A stretch of DNA of 64,000 nucleotides from Chloroflexota bacterium (GTDB lineage: Bacteria > Chloroflexota > Dehalococcoidia > JACQUA01): NCBI GenBank assembly GCA_016210565.1, contig JACQUA010000396.1:1-64000 (forward strand), given 5' to 3'. The notes beneath the pieces were generated by a model. That model saw nothing but the letters and a program-made list of their open reading frames with translations, made no database searches and was not told where the DNA came from. Below, piece by piece: positions 31,676 to 41,981 of the stretch; position 1 is the stretch's first letter, and every line of letters starts with the position of its first letter. The translations under genes and the position numbers were made by a program.

Positions 31676-32536
31676 ATGGCGGCGCGAGAATACGTCCCTT
31701 TCCTCATATTCATGCTGGTCATCTTTGCCCTTCCGTTCACGCTGTCCGGGTGCGAGATGGGTCCCCCCACCAGCCGGTCCGCCGGCGACAGCCGAGCCTT
31801 CGTGACGACCGGAACGGAGATAACGGTGGGCGCCGCGGCCAGCCTGACCGACGTTCTGAAAGTGATCGCGGAAGATTATGCAGACCGGAACCCCTCCGTC
31901 AGGGTGTACCTGAACCTGGGAGCTTCGTCCATGATCGCCCGGCAAATTCAGGCCGGGGCGACCATCGATATCTTCCTTTCCGCCGACACGGTCCAGATGG
32001 ACGGCCTCGAAAAGGCCGGGCTGCTCCTTGGGAGTACCCGCGCGGACATTCTCACGAACCGGCTCGCTTTCATCACGTCGCAGAAGCAGTGGCGGGCCGG
32101 GCGGGACCTGGAAGAGATGGTCACCCGTCAGGACATCATTATTGCCCTGTGCGACAGTTCGGTGCCCATCGGCGGCTACGCCCGGGACTACCTCGTCAAG
32201 GCCGGACTGTACGAGCGGCTCAGGCCAAAGGCCGTATACCTCGACAACGCCAGGGCTTTGCTGGCAGCGGTTGATTCCGGGGCCGCCGACCTGGCGATTG
32301 TATTCGAGACCGATGCCGGGGCCGCCAGGTCGGCCCGCATCCTCAAGGTGGTCCCCCCGCGGGAGGGTCCCCGGATCGTGTATTCAGTAGCCGCGATGAA
32401 GAAGAATGGACACCCTGAGCAAAGCCGGGACTTCCTCAAGTACCTGCAATCGCCGGAGGCATCGAGGCGCTTCAAGGAGGCAGGGTTCGGTGTCCTGACC
32501 CCGGACAGCCAACAGCCAACAGCCAACAGCCGATAG
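31676..32536 (+). CDS. modA: Molybdate ABC transporter substrate-binding protein
   Basis: lipoprotein-like N-terminus FTLSGCEM; VGAAASLTDVLKVIAEDY, LNLGASSMIARQIQAGATIDIFLSAD. Confidence 0.93.
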   Translation: MAAREYVPFLIFMLVIFALPFTLSGCEMGPPTSRSAGDSRAFVTTGTEITVGAAASLTDVLKVIAEDYADRNPSVRVYLNLGASSMIARQIQAGATIDIFLSADTVQMDGLEKAGLLLGSTRADILTNRLAFITSQKQWRAGRDLEEMVTRQDIIIALCDSSVPIGGYARDYLVKAGLYERLRPKAVYLDNARALLAAVDSGAADLAIVFETDAGAARSARILKVVPPREGPRIVYSVAAMKKNGHPEQSRDFLKYLQSPEASRRFKEAGFGVLTPDSQQPTANSR

Positions 32537-32550
32537 CCCTTCCAGTAACC

Positions 32551-33225
32551 ATGACATCCGCCGACATACTCGACATTGTTCTTCGCACTTTCCAGGTCGC
32601 TTTCGCGGCAGTCCTTGGGATAGCCGTCCCGGGTATCTTGCTGGGATTCATTCTGGCCCGGTGGAATTTCCGCGGCAAGAGCTTTGTCGAAACGGTGGTC
32701 GCCTTACCCATGGTGCTGCCGCCGGTGGCTGTAGGCCTCCTGCTGCTCCTCCTCCTTTCTCAAAATGGGATTACCGGCGACTTCATCGCCAACCGGTTGG
32801 GCTGGCAGGTCATCTACACCTGGAAAGCCGCCGCCATCGCTTCCGCCGTCGTGGCCTTCCCGCTGCTGGTGCGTTCCTGCCAGCAGGCGTTTGCCAGCGT
32901 CCCCCAGCGCCTGGAGCAGGTGGCTGAATCCCTGGGCAGCGACCGGCCCCGTCTCTTCTTCAGGGTATCGCTACCCCTCGCCCGGCAAGGGATTACATAC
33001 GGGTTCCTGCTGGCCTTCTGCCGCGCCCTGGGCGAGTTCGGGGCTACCACGATGATCGCCGGCAACATCCCGGGGAAGACGGAAACCCTGGCCCTGGGCA
33101 TATATTCCAACGTGATGAACAGCCGCGACCGGGACGCCTTCATCCTCATGGCCATTTCCGTGGCCATCGCTTTCGTTGCCATGTACCTCTCGGAAAGCTA
33201 CGTGAAGCGGGTCATATCCAGATGA
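32551..33225 (+). CDS. modB: Molybdate ABC transporter permease
   Basis: 224 aa; VVALPMVLPPVAVGLLLLLLL, ESLGSDRPRLFFRVSLPLARQGITYGFLLAFCRALGEFGATTMIAGNIPGKTETL. Confidence 0.94.
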   Translation: MTSADILDIVLRTFQVAFAAVLGIAVPGILLGFILARWNFRGKSFVETVVALPMVLPPVAVGLLLLLLLSQNGITGDFIANRLGWQVIYTWKAAAIASAVVAFPLLVRSCQQAFASVPQRLEQVAESLGSDRPRLFFRVSLPLARQGITYGFLLAFCRALGEFGATTMIAGNIPGKTETLALGIYSNVMNSRDRDAFILMAISVAIAFVAMYLSESYVKRVISR

Positions 33226-34325
33226 AACCGGTCAACTGGAGACTCCAGCTACAGTATGCTCTGCCGCCTTTCCACCTGGAGATGGACATCGACGTCGAAA
33301 GCACGGTGCTGGCTGTTTTCGGTCCGTCCGGTGCGGGCAAATCTACGTTGCTGGAGCTTCTTTGCGGCCTGAGAAAGCCGCACCACGGAACAATAAGAGT
33401 GGGCGACCGGGTCTTGTTTGACTCCTCCCGCAAACTGAACGTCCCATCCAGGTCCCGCCATATCGGTTGGGTGCCCCAGGATGCGTCCCTTTTTCCACAT
33501 CTTTCCGTCCGGGACAATATCTTCTACGGCGCCGGGCGCGGTCCCGCAAAGTGCGATGTCACCGCGGTCATTGAAGTGCTGAATCTGAGCCACACGCTCG
33601 GGCGGTCGGCTTCATCGCTGTCAGGGGGCGAAAAACAGAGAGTTGCCCTGGCGCGGGCGCTGGCCTCCTGTCCGGACATTCTTCTGCTGGACGAGCCGCT
33701 GGGGTCCCTGGACATACCGCTGCGCTACAAGATATTCCCTTATCTTCTGAAGATAAGGGACGTCTTTGGCATCCCCACCCTCTATGTCTCCCACGACCCG
33801 AACGAGGTTATGAGCATCGCCGACTACGTGGTGATGCTGGTAGCCGGTAAGGTGGTCAACCAGGGAAACCCGGCCGCGCTCCTGGCGGGGTTGAGGGGAC
33901 TGAGCCTGGACGGCAACGACATGTCGCTAAACACGCTCAAGGTCAAAAGGCTTGAGCTGCTGCCGTCCGAGGGCATAGAAAGAGTAGTCACCGAGACCGG
34001 TCTGACGCTGACCATTCCCCTTAATCCCATCCGCACTGACCTGGCTGGTTTCGTGACGGTATCCGCTCATGATATCATCCTGTTCCGTGAAGCGCCGGGC
34101 GGGATATCAGCCCCCAACGTGTTTCGCGGGAGCATCACCGGTATTGTGACCGTCGGGCCCCACGCCTACATCCATACCAGCGCCGGACTGGTGGCGGGGA
34201 TCAGCCGGACATCGGCCAGCCAGCTCGGGCTGTCCCACGGAGACACGGTTTACCTGGCCATCGCCGCCGAACACTGCCACTGGATGACCACCCTGCCATC
34301 CCGGGACCCTTTCAACGAGTCTTGA
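33222..34325 (+). CDS. modC: Molybdate ABC transporter ATP-binding protein
   Basis: 367 aa; FGPSGAGKSTLLELLCGL, LSGGEKQRVALARAL, LLLDEPLGSLD, C-terminal Mop-like region. Confidence 0.94.
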   Translation: MKPVNWRLQLQYALPPFHLEMDIDVESTVLAVFGPSGAGKSTLLELLCGLRKPHHGTIRVGDRVLFDSSRKLNVPSRSRHIGWVPQDASLFPHLSVRDNIFYGAGRGPAKCDVTAVIEVLNLSHTLGRSASSLSGGEKQRVALARALASCPDILLLDEPLGSLDIPLRYKIFPYLLKIRDVFGIPTLYVSHDPNEVMSIADYVVMLVAGKVVNQGNPAALLAGLRGLSLDGNDMSLNTLKVKRLELLPSEGIERVVTETGLTLTIPLNPIRTDLAGFVTVSAHDIILFREAPGGISAPNVFRGSITGIVTVGPHAYIHTSAGLVAGISRTSASQLGLSHGDTVYLAIAAEHCHWMTTLPSRDPFNES

Positions 34326-34333
34326 GGCCAGAA

Positions 34334-34398
34334 GGTAGGGTGGGTTAAGCACAGCGGGGCGGCGCGGCGGCAGGGTGGCTGTGCGAACCCACCAGGCA
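34334..34398. repeat. Dispersed GTAGGGTGGGTTAAGC repeat
   Basis: gtagggtgggttaagcacagcggggcggcgcggcggcagggtggctgtgcgaacccaccagg. Confidence 0.85.
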
Positions 34399-34491
34399 AA
34401 ATGACGAATGACGATCCCCGACTCGATCGGCGACGAATGACGATTCAGTCCTCCATGCGCTGGGGGCGCACCATGAAGGATGAAAATGGGA

Positions 34492-34571
34492 TGTCATTGC
34501 GAGCGAAGCGAAGCAATCCCCCGGCCTGCCAAGCCATCCGGGGGATTGCTTCGCTTCGCTCGCAATGACAT
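34492..34571. repeat. Near-perfect inverted repeat of the GTCATTGCGAGCGAAGC family
   Basis: gatgtcattgcgagcgaagcgaagcaatccccc ... gggggattgcttcgcttcgctcgcaatgacatc. Confidence 0.9.
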
Positions 34572-34709
34572 CTTCGTAGCAACGTCGAATGCTCCGATGA
34601 CCAAATAAGAGCATCGGCATTTGGAATTCGGTGTTTGGAATTTTGCGACGCCCCTGGTGGGTTCGCGTCCCGATTTGTCTGAAAGACTCATCGCGACGCA
34701 TAACCCACC

Positions 34710-35909
34710 CTACACACCTCTGGACTCCTTAATCCACGCTGCGATCTTCTTCCCCATCTCGACAGCTTTTTCAGTTTCTTCCCGGGTGGGAGGGCCCTGG
34801 ATTTCCAGGGTATCCAATATCTTGAAGCCCAGGCCATCTAGCTGCGTCCTGATTATGTTCACCGCGCCCCCGCTCCAGCCGTAAGAACTGAAGATGGCCG
34901 CGCATTTCGCCCGGGGCCGCAGGTACTTCAGCAGGGTAAGGGCAGACGAGCCGACCGGGTGGGGATTTCCCAGGAGCGTGGGGACCCCCAGCAGGACGGC
35001 GCTGGAGTCTACCATTTCGGAGGCGATGTGGCCGGGGTCTGCCGAGACGAGGTTGAAAGGGACGGTGTTGACGCCCTCAGCGGAAAGGGATGACTTGATG
35101 GCTTCAGCCAGCTTCTCGGTAGCCCCGTACATCGAAACATACAGCATCACGGCCTTCTTCTCCAGAGGTCCCCGTATCCATTTTTCGTATGCGGACATGA
35201 TTCTCTCCGGGTTCCGGTAGACCGGGCCGTGGCTGGGGGCGATCACGGCGGGCCGGCAGGCTTTGGCCTTCTCCAGGGCCTTGTCCGCCATAAAGATGAG
35301 GGGCATCATTATAAGGGCATAATATGTCCGGGCGTGGGGCAGCAGGATGTCTCCGACCTCATCGTCAAAGAGGACATCGGAGGCGAGGTGGGCGCCAAAG
35401 AAATCGCCGGAAAAAAGCACCTTGTCGTCGATAACCTGGGTGAACATGGTTTCGGGCCAGTGTACCCAGGGGCTCTCGACAAACTTTAGGGTTTTCCCAC
35501 CCAGCTCAATATAATCCCCGTCTTTGACCACCATCATGCGGCCTTCTTCCACCCCGTGCAGCTTCCTGGCTATCGGCGCCGCTTTGGAGGTGAGAACAAG
35601 CTTGGCGGCGGGCGCCTGCGCCATGACCCTGGAGATCGACCCGGCATGGTCCGGCTCGGCATGGTTCATCACCACGTAATCAATCTTGACCAACTCGGTC
35701 AAACTGGCTATCTTCCTCAGCAGTTCATCGCCGAAATTAGGATGGACCGTATCGACCAGCGCCACCTTATTGCCGATAACAAGATAGCTGTTATACGAGG
35801 TGCCGTACGGCAACGGGACCAGACAGTCAAAAAGCCGTTTGTGCCAGTCTTCCACCCCTACCCAGTATACTTTCGGAGCAATTTCTACAGTCTTGCAGAT
35901 GCCTGGCAT
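34710..35909 (-). CDS. A-type flavoprotein / FprA family (MBL-fold diiron plus flavodoxin)
   Basis: 399 aa; VVMNHAEPDHAGSI, VHWPETMFTQV, GDFFGAHLA, APSHGPVYRNP, YVSMYGATEKLAEAI. Confidence 0.92.
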   Translation of the reverse strand: MPGICKTVEIAPKVYWVGVEDWHKRLFDCLVPLPYGTSYNSYLVIGNKVALVDTVHPNFGDELLRKIASLTELVKIDYVVMNHAEPDHAGSISRVMAQAPAAKLVLTSKAAPIARKLHGVEEGRMMVVKDGDYIELGGKTLKFVESPWVHWPETMFTQVIDDKVLFSGDFFGAHLASDVLFDDEVGDILLPHARTYYALIMMPLIFMADKALEKAKACRPAVIAPSHGPVYRNPERIMSAYEKWIRGPLEKKAVMLYVSMYGATEKLAEAIKSSLSAEGVNTVPFNLVSADPGHIASEMVDSSAVLLGVPTLLGNPHPVGSSALTLLKYLRPRAKCAAIFSSYGWSGGAVNIIRTQLDGLGFKILDTLEIQGPPTREETEKAVEMGKKIAAWIKESRGV

Positions 35910-36302
35910 GATGGACAGACCTCCTTACGCTGTGGATAAGTGTATTATACAACGAACTACCAAGGTACAGGGCGGGCGGATGCTGGCGGGAAGGGCGCCG
36001 CCCATGGCTTCAGCCTTGCCGGGGAGGGAAGCAGCAGCCAATCCTACATGCCTGGTCAGCGAGGCGGCACGAAGGATGAAAACAACGGCTCACTCCGACA
36101 AGGTCGGAGTGGTACCGGGGGGCTGTCAGGTGATTGTGTGGCCAGCGTTGGACGCGTAGCGGCACGCTGCCGCGTGCCCTCACCATACGCGATGTGCCGC
36201 GCTACGCGGGTTTCCGGCGTGGCACTATATCCGGCCCTCACCCGAGCGGTCGGGGTGGTACGGAGTCAGGGCCAGGCACGGCGGCCTGTGGTACCGGGGC
36301 CT

Positions 36303-37157
36303 TCAGATGAACTGGTCCAGCAGTTTTCCCACCCTTGCCGGTTCGATGGGCTGCTTCACCAGTGGCCCCTTTTTCAAGGCCGGGAAATACTCCTCGAACG
36401 TCGGCCTCTCTACCTGGTAGAAAACGCCGATGGGTATCTTGTCGCCCCATTCCTGGGCCTTTTTGAAGGCGGCGTACTTGTCTTTGGGGTCATGGCCGTT
36501 ATGATCGAGCTTGTAGACGCGCTCCTTGTCCCACATCCACGTATTCTTGTGATTGAAAGAAACGCAAGGCTGTTGAATATCGATGAAGGCGAACCCTTTG
36601 TGCCGGATTCCCGCCTTGATCAGCTCCACCAGGTGGTCCTGGTCTCCGGGATAGCCCCGGGCAACGAAGCTGGCTTCCGCGGCAATAGCCACCGCCAGGG
36701 GATTCAGACGGAACGCCGCGCCGTGGGGAGTCACCTTTGTTACAAAATCAGGGTCGCTGGTGGGTGAAGCCTGCCCTTTGGTCAGGGCATAGACCTGGTT
36801 ATCATGGACCAGGTAAGTAATGTCCGGATTCCGCCTCGCGGCGTGCATCCAGTGATTGCCGCCTTCCCCGTAGCCGTCGCCATCCCCTCCCACAGTGATC
36901 ACCGTCAGTTCCGGATTGACAATTTTCGCCGCGATCGCGGGGGGCAGCGCCCGTCCGTGGAGCCCGTTCAGCGTATTACATTTCAGGTAATGCGGAAACT
37001 TGCCAGCCTGTCCGATTCCGGAGGTGATCAGCACCTGGTGGGGTTTCAGGTCCATCTCGACCAGCGCCCGCTTCATCGCCGCGAGAATCCCGAAATTGCC
37101 GCACCCGGGACACCATGCCGGGACCTCGCCTGCATAGTCTTCCAGCTTGACGACCAT
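36303..37157 (-). CDS. 2-oxoacid:ferredoxin oxidoreductase, beta subunit
   Basis: 284 aa; WCPGCGNFGILAAMKRAL, GIGQAGKFPHYL, GLHGRALPPAIAAK, GGDGDGYGEGGNH TPP motif. Confidence 0.94.
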   Translation of the reverse strand: MVVKLEDYAGEVPAWCPGCGNFGILAAMKRALVEMDLKPHQVLITSGIGQAGKFPHYLKCNTLNGLHGRALPPAIAAKIVNPELTVITVGGDGDGYGEGGNHWMHAARRNPDITYLVHDNQVYALTKGQASPTSDPDFVTKVTPHGAAFRLNPLAVAIAAEASFVARGYPGDQDHLVELIKAGIRHKGFAFIDIQQPCVSFNHKNTWMWDKERVYKLDHNGHDPKDKYAAFKKAQEWGDKIPIGVFYQVERPTFEEYFPALKKGPLVKQPIEPARVGKLLDQFI

Positions 37158-37186
37158 AGCTTCGCCTCCTTTAGAGCAGTCAGCTA

Positions 37187-38956
37187 TCAGCTTTCAGTCC
37201 CCACCTGCCCGGGCGGGGCGGTCTGACTGCTGATAGCTGAAAGCTGAGAGCTACCTTTCAATGCCTCCGCGATGAACTGCGGCGTTATCGGGCGGCCATC
37301 GTACCTCAGAATCCGGTTCTCGATGTTTATCCCGGTCTCGGCGCGGATCAGGTGGGCCAGTTGCGCCGTGGCGTTTTGTTCCACGACAAAAGCCGACCGC
37401 GGCATTCCAAACATGCCCGTGAACGCCTCTCTGGGGAATGGATAGATGTCCCTCAGGCTCAGCAACCTGGCCCGCAGGCCCCCCCCGTTCAAACTGTCCA
37501 CGGCCTCCTTCATCGGCCCGAAGGTGCTCCCCCAGCCAACCAGGAGGATATCAGCTTCGTCGTTGCCATAGGTGAAGGGAGCGGCAATATCCTTCCTGGC
37601 CTCTTCAAATTTGCGCAGTCTTTTCTCGACCATCCTCTTCCGGATGGCGGCGTCCTCGGTGATATGGCCGGCCTCGTCGTGTTCGTCTCCGGTGGTCACC
37701 ACCACTGTGCCGGGTGTACCGGGATAGGCCCGGGGCGATATGCCGCTTTCGGTGATGAGGTGCCTTCTGTAACCGTCTTCCCGCCCGGCAGCGGCGGCCA
37801 GCAGACCGCGGTCGGCGGTGACCTCCGACAGGTCAAACTTGTCGACAGTATTGTACGAGCTGGCCAGATAGTGGTCGTTAAGGATAACGACCGGGGTCTG
37901 GTATTTTTCCGCCAGGTTGAACGCCTTGACGGTGGCGTAGAAAGCATCCTCTACGGTAAGCGGGGCGAGGACCAGATGGGGGAATTCACCGTGGGCGGCG
38001 TGCAGCACGAACTCCAGATCGCCCTGCTCGGTCCGGGTGGGCAGGCCGGTGCTAGGACCTGGGCGCTGTCCCTCCACGATAACCACCGGGGTTTCCGTCA
38101 TCCCTGCCAGCCCCAGGCCTTCCACCATCAGACAGAATCCGCCGCCGGAGGTCGCCGTCATCGCCCTGACCCCGGCGTAGGCCGCCCCGATCGCCATGTT
38201 CATGGCTGAGATCTCATCTTCCGCCTGGATCACGGCCAAGCCGAACTCGTCCGCCTTCTGCGCCAGGAATTCCATGATGGATGTCGAAGGCGTCATGGGA
38301 TAGCTGGTCATGAACTTGCATCCAGCCGCCAGCGCCCCCAGGGCAATGGCATCGTTTCCGTTGATAAACATCTTCTTCCCCTCCCGGATGACCGGCGCCT
38401 TGAGGTCCAGTTCCCCCAGCAAGTTTGCCCTGGCATAGTCGTAGCCCGCCCTCGCCGCCTGCACGTTCCCATCGGCCGACTTAGACCCGGCCGGAAACTG
38501 TTCCCGGAGGACCTGTTCCAGAAGGGGGAAACTGTAGTCCATGACTCCCAGAGCAACGCCGACGGCTACCGAATTGGCCATGGCCTCGGAACCGCCCGCC
38601 TTCTTGGCCACCGCCTCCAGGGGCGCCGCCAGGTCGATCACTTCCCCCACCACCGCCCTGGCTTTATCGCTATCGACAATCGCCCCGCCTAGCCTTTCCC
38701 TTTTCAATTCCTCGACGTGAAGGGTTATCGTCTCTTCGTTCAGGGCGATCAGCAGTTTAAGCTTTTCCGAGATGGCGTTCACCGGCCGGTCGCTGATGCG
38801 TACCCGGAAGAAGTTATGTCCGCCACGTATTCTGGACTCGTAGTCCTGGTCGGCGAAAACATAATAGCCGCCCCGGGCAAAGACCTTGGACAGGACAAGC
38901 CCGGCGGTGGTCACCCCCTGCCCAGCCTCCCCACCGATCATCATCGTTATGTCCAT
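37187..38956 (-). CDS. 2-oxoacid:ferredoxin oxidoreductase, fused gamma-alpha subunit
   Basis: 589 aa; GGEAGQGVTTAGLVLSKVF, GNDAIALGALAAGCKFMTSYPMTPSTSIMEFLA, TATSGGGFCLMVEGLGLAGMTETPVVIVEGQRPGPSTGLPTRTEQGDL. Confidence 0.94.
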   Translation of the reverse strand: MDITMMIGGEAGQGVTTAGLVLSKVFARGGYYVFADQDYESRIRGGHNFFRVRISDRPVNAISEKLKLLIALNEETITLHVEELKRERLGGAIVDSDKARAVVGEVIDLAAPLEAVAKKAGGSEAMANSVAVGVALGVMDYSFPLLEQVLREQFPAGSKSADGNVQAARAGYDYARANLLGELDLKAPVIREGKKMFINGNDAIALGALAAGCKFMTSYPMTPSTSIMEFLAQKADEFGLAVIQAEDEISAMNMAIGAAYAGVRAMTATSGGGFCLMVEGLGLAGMTETPVVIVEGQRPGPSTGLPTRTEQGDLEFVLHAAHGEFPHLVLAPLTVEDAFYATVKAFNLAEKYQTPVVILNDHYLASSYNTVDKFDLSEVTADRGLLAAAAGREDGYRRHLITESGISPRAYPGTPGTVVVTTGDEHDEAGHITEDAAIRKRMVEKRLRKFEEARKDIAAPFTYGNDEADILLVGWGSTFGPMKEAVDSLNGGGLRARLLSLRDIYPFPREAFTGMFGMPRSAFVVEQNATAQLAHLIRAETGINIENRILRYDGRPITPQFIAEALKGSSQLSAISSQTAPPGQVGTES

Positions 38957-39001
38957 GCGGTACGTCTCCTTTCAACGTATTCCATCCCGGTGACTGGGCC
39001 C

Positions 39002-39110
39002 AGTGCCACAGGCGTCTCGCCTGTAAAAGCCGGATTGCCTCGGGCCCCGGTACCACAGGCCTCCGTGCCCGTCACGAAGCCCCGGTACCACAGGCCTCCG
39101 TGCCTGTGCG
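39002..39110. repeat. REP-like GGTACCACAGGCCNCCGTGCCTGTG palindromes, three copies
   Basis: gccacaggcgtctcgcctgt, ggtaccacaggcctccgtgcccgt, ggtaccacaggcctccgtgcctgtg. Confidence 0.85.
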
Positions 39111-39465
39111 AGTCGGATATCAACCAGAGTCGAGTCCGCCTGTCAAGCCGCCTTGGCTACAGGGGATCCCGTCTGACGGTCAAACAGAGGATACCAGAAG
39201 GCCAATTGACAAGTCATAAAATCGCACAAGGAAAGATTAAATATTTGTGACATCGCCCTTCGCGACGACCCCGCGTACTCTGCGTCCGCCGCGCCTCTGC
39301 CGTGAGACAACTTCATTCGTTGGTTCACCATCCGGCATCGTGCATCAGCCGGGCGGGGTTGTAGCCGCAGGTCTTTAGCCTGCGGGGGCGGGGAAACGCG
39401 ACCGGGACTTTCCTCTGCGTCCTCCGCGCCTCTGCGGTGAGACGCTATCGTTGCCCGTGTCGCTA

Positions 39466-40116
39466 TCAGTCGCCCAGCCCCGCCGCCTGCCGGGCCACAT
39501 CCCAGCAGTAGTCATAGAGATGCAGTCCCTTGCTGGAAGCGATGATCTCCCCATCCTCCACACCAATTTCGCAGGCCATGAACTCTTTCAGCATCTGCAA
39601 TCCCGCCAGATTCGAGGGGAAACCCGCCCAGAGGTCCCAGGAACGGAAATAGATGATGAAGTTCAGTTTCCCGTAGCGAATGCGTGTGTCGATTCCCCTG
39701 AGGCAGGGCGGGTCGGAAAGACCGATAGAAGCGGCGCTGCCGATGGCCATGTACGCCTGGTTGGTATTGGGCCCCTGCTCCCGGTACATCTTGATGACCT
39801 CTGGAATCTGCTTCTCCAGGTCTTCCCCGTAGGTATATTGCTCGTTGTCCGCCTTCAAAGAGGTCATCAAGTACGACATGTAGTTTTCAACGTAGTCCAT
39901 GGAGGCGGGGCTGGGGATGCCCGGCTTGACGTCCGGTATCAGCGGCCGCCGGCCCGGGTGTTCTATTTGCACCACCGCCATATCCAGCTCCTTTCGCTGG
40001 TGCCCCTCCCAGCTTCCCCGGTCGATAACGTACTGGTAGCCTTTCTCCAGCGTCTTCCGTATGCACAGGAACCACGCCTCGGGCAAGTCCCTGGCCTTGA
40101 TGAAAGTTATGTCCAT
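39466..40116 (-). CDS. Thymidylate synthase-like protein (archaeal-type pattern)
   Basis: 216 aa; DPPCL candidate catalytic Cys, IIYFRSWDLWAGFPSNLAGLQMLKEFMACEIGVEDGEIIASSKGLHLYDY. Confidence 0.6.
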   Translation of the reverse strand: MDITFIKARDLPEAWFLCIRKTLEKGYQYVIDRGSWEGHQRKELDMAVVQIEHPGRRPLIPDVKPGIPSPASMDYVENYMSYLMTSLKADNEQYTYGEDLEKQIPEVIKMYREQGPNTNQAYMAIGSAASIGLSDPPCLRGIDTRIRYGKLNFIIYFRSWDLWAGFPSNLAGLQMLKEFMACEIGVEDGEIIASSKGLHLYDYCWDVARQAAGLGD

Positions 40117-40246
40117 AGTCGGCGCACCTCTGGTCGTGTTGGACTGTCATACGAGTTTTCGCCCGGACAGGGCGGCGAGGCAAGCGGTGGCAACCCTCGG
40201 GGCCTTGCTCGGGACCCACCCCTCACGGCTAGTCCGGAGTTGTGTA

Positions 40247-40275
40247 ATTATAAACCGGATCGGCCCAATTTCCAA
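40247..40275 (-). promoter_or_regulatory. Sigma-70-like promoter for the TS-like gene
   Basis: Minus strand TTGGAA-17 bp-TATAAT; recognisable counterpart at 44409-44435 in front of the TS fragment (15-bp spacer). Confidence 0.6.
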
Positions 40276-40440
40276 TGCTCCGATGATCCATCGTGGTGCC
40301 GGCTAGGGATACGCCGAGACGCAGACTGCTGGGGCCTACAACCCTGGCGTATGCAAACCCTTGACTATGCGGCTGAATAGGGGTAGCATATAACACATTG
40401 CGGGGTTCAATTGTAAAGAAAAAGGTGCCAGGTAGATTGT

Positions 40441-41691
40441 ATGGCTGAGAAACTCGTGTTCCTCTCGGAAGCGGACGACGATCTCCAAGCAATGCTGAAC
40501 GAAGACAAGCAAGCCTTGGTGCGCCGCATCAACTGCTACGTACTCCTGTCCGACGGGGTCATCCTCCACCCCGCGTATATTTGGCAATCCGCAACAACCA
40601 ACGAGCTAGTGTCCGAATATGTGCGGGAACGGGTTTTGCCATCGGTGTTCAGGATTCTCGTGGGCGAATCGAAGACGGTCGCCGGGTATATCGCGGATAG
40701 GACCACCAAGGTGTCACCCCTCAGAACCCACAAGGCGCTCGGTGAGTACAGGCAGTATAGAAGGTGGGGCGATATCAAAGAGCAGGCGTTGGCCATCGAC
40801 AAGAGCTTTCCACCGGCCGCGAGGATATTCGTACGGGATGCGGCGAGAGACAAGAAGTTCCGAGCACTCGTCGTAAACGATGTCAGCGAAAACGTGAATC
40901 CCTACTCTTTATATTCTCAAATATCTAGCTGCGCTCGCGCACAGGCAGGCAACGGCAAAGTCAGTCCCATTATTTCGAGGTTGACACGCCACGTCGAGTC
41001 TGCCAAACTTGTCTCGGTCGAGTCGGTATCGAACTATGTTGAAACGCAAATCGACGCGCCTTTGGCCCGTTCCTTGAGCTTCAAAAAAAGGATGCTGGAT
41101 CTATACTACCACTGTTACGTCGATGAAAGAATATCTGTGCCAGGTTTGCATGTCGTCGCTGAGAGAATTATAAACCCTTTTGATGTCGAAACGTTCTGGA
41201 CGGTATTTGCCAGGCTCTTCGGAAACAGCGCTGCCAAAACCCTCTCTAGAAGTCATCCAGAAGTGACCGCCGCTGTTATCAGACTCCGGGGCAACCCACT
41301 GTGGGAAGATTTCCGACGCATTTACTTCTCAGTTCTGCAAGAAATTGAGACATCGTTGTGGAAGAACATCAAATGCATACAGCAGAGGATTGAAGAAAAG
41401 AGCGGGTATGATGGAGCCAAAGTGCTCAAGAGGATTTGGAGGGAAAGGAAGCTGCAGGCGGCCGCAGTTGTTTTCGGAGCTTTGGCGCTCGTTCCGGCGG
41501 GCCCAATCGCACTTGGTTTGGGATCAGCAATTTCTCTACCTGCCGGCGTGGCTTCGTCAGCACTCAGCGTCCCGGCACTCTACAGATCGCTGCGGCGATT
41601 TGTGCATGATTATCACAATTGCGATTTCACGCGGTTGAAGCACAGTATCTATGCCGAAATCGAGAACCTGGCAGAGGCGTTCCGCACATAA
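40441..41691 (+). CDS. Accessory protein of unknown function with C-terminal hydrophobic hairpin
   Basis: 416 aa intact ORF; C-terminal LQAAAVVFGALALVPAGPIALGLGSAISLPAGVASSALSVPAL. Confidence 0.55.
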   Translation: MAEKLVFLSEADDDLQAMLNEDKQALVRRINCYVLLSDGVILHPAYIWQSATTNELVSEYVRERVLPSVFRILVGESKTVAGYIADRTTKVSPLRTHKALGEYRQYRRWGDIKEQALAIDKSFPPAARIFVRDAARDKKFRALVVNDVSENVNPYSLYSQISSCARAQAGNGKVSPIISRLTRHVESAKLVSVESVSNYVETQIDAPLARSLSFKKRMLDLYYHCYVDERISVPGLHVVAERIINPFDVETFWTVFARLFGNSAAKTLSRSHPEVTAAVIRLRGNPLWEDFRRIYFSVLQEIETSLWKNIKCIQQRIEEKSGYDGAKVLKRIWRERKLQAAAVVFGALALVPAGPIALGLGSAISLPAGVASSALSVPALYRSLRRFVHDYHNCDFTRLKHSIYAEIENLAEAFRT

Positions 41692-41981
41692 GCAATGTCC
41701 CCCAGCGGAAACCAGCCGGTGAGGTATAAATGTTATCGTCGGTCCGGAAATCTCTCTTGAAAAGACGGGAAGCGTCGCAATTTGCCTGGAATCGAGGCAA
41801 AAATGTGGCCGAGCAACAGCGAAACTCGCACCGTGCGGCGGCGGATTTCCCCGTCAGCCACTTGAACCCGCCTCTCGGGCGCACGGAGAACGCGCTCCTT
41901 TGGATACCGGAACAAATTCCCTTTCAGCTCACTGTCGGGTATCGGCCCGAAAGTGAACCACGAGCACAGGAGGCAAATCGT

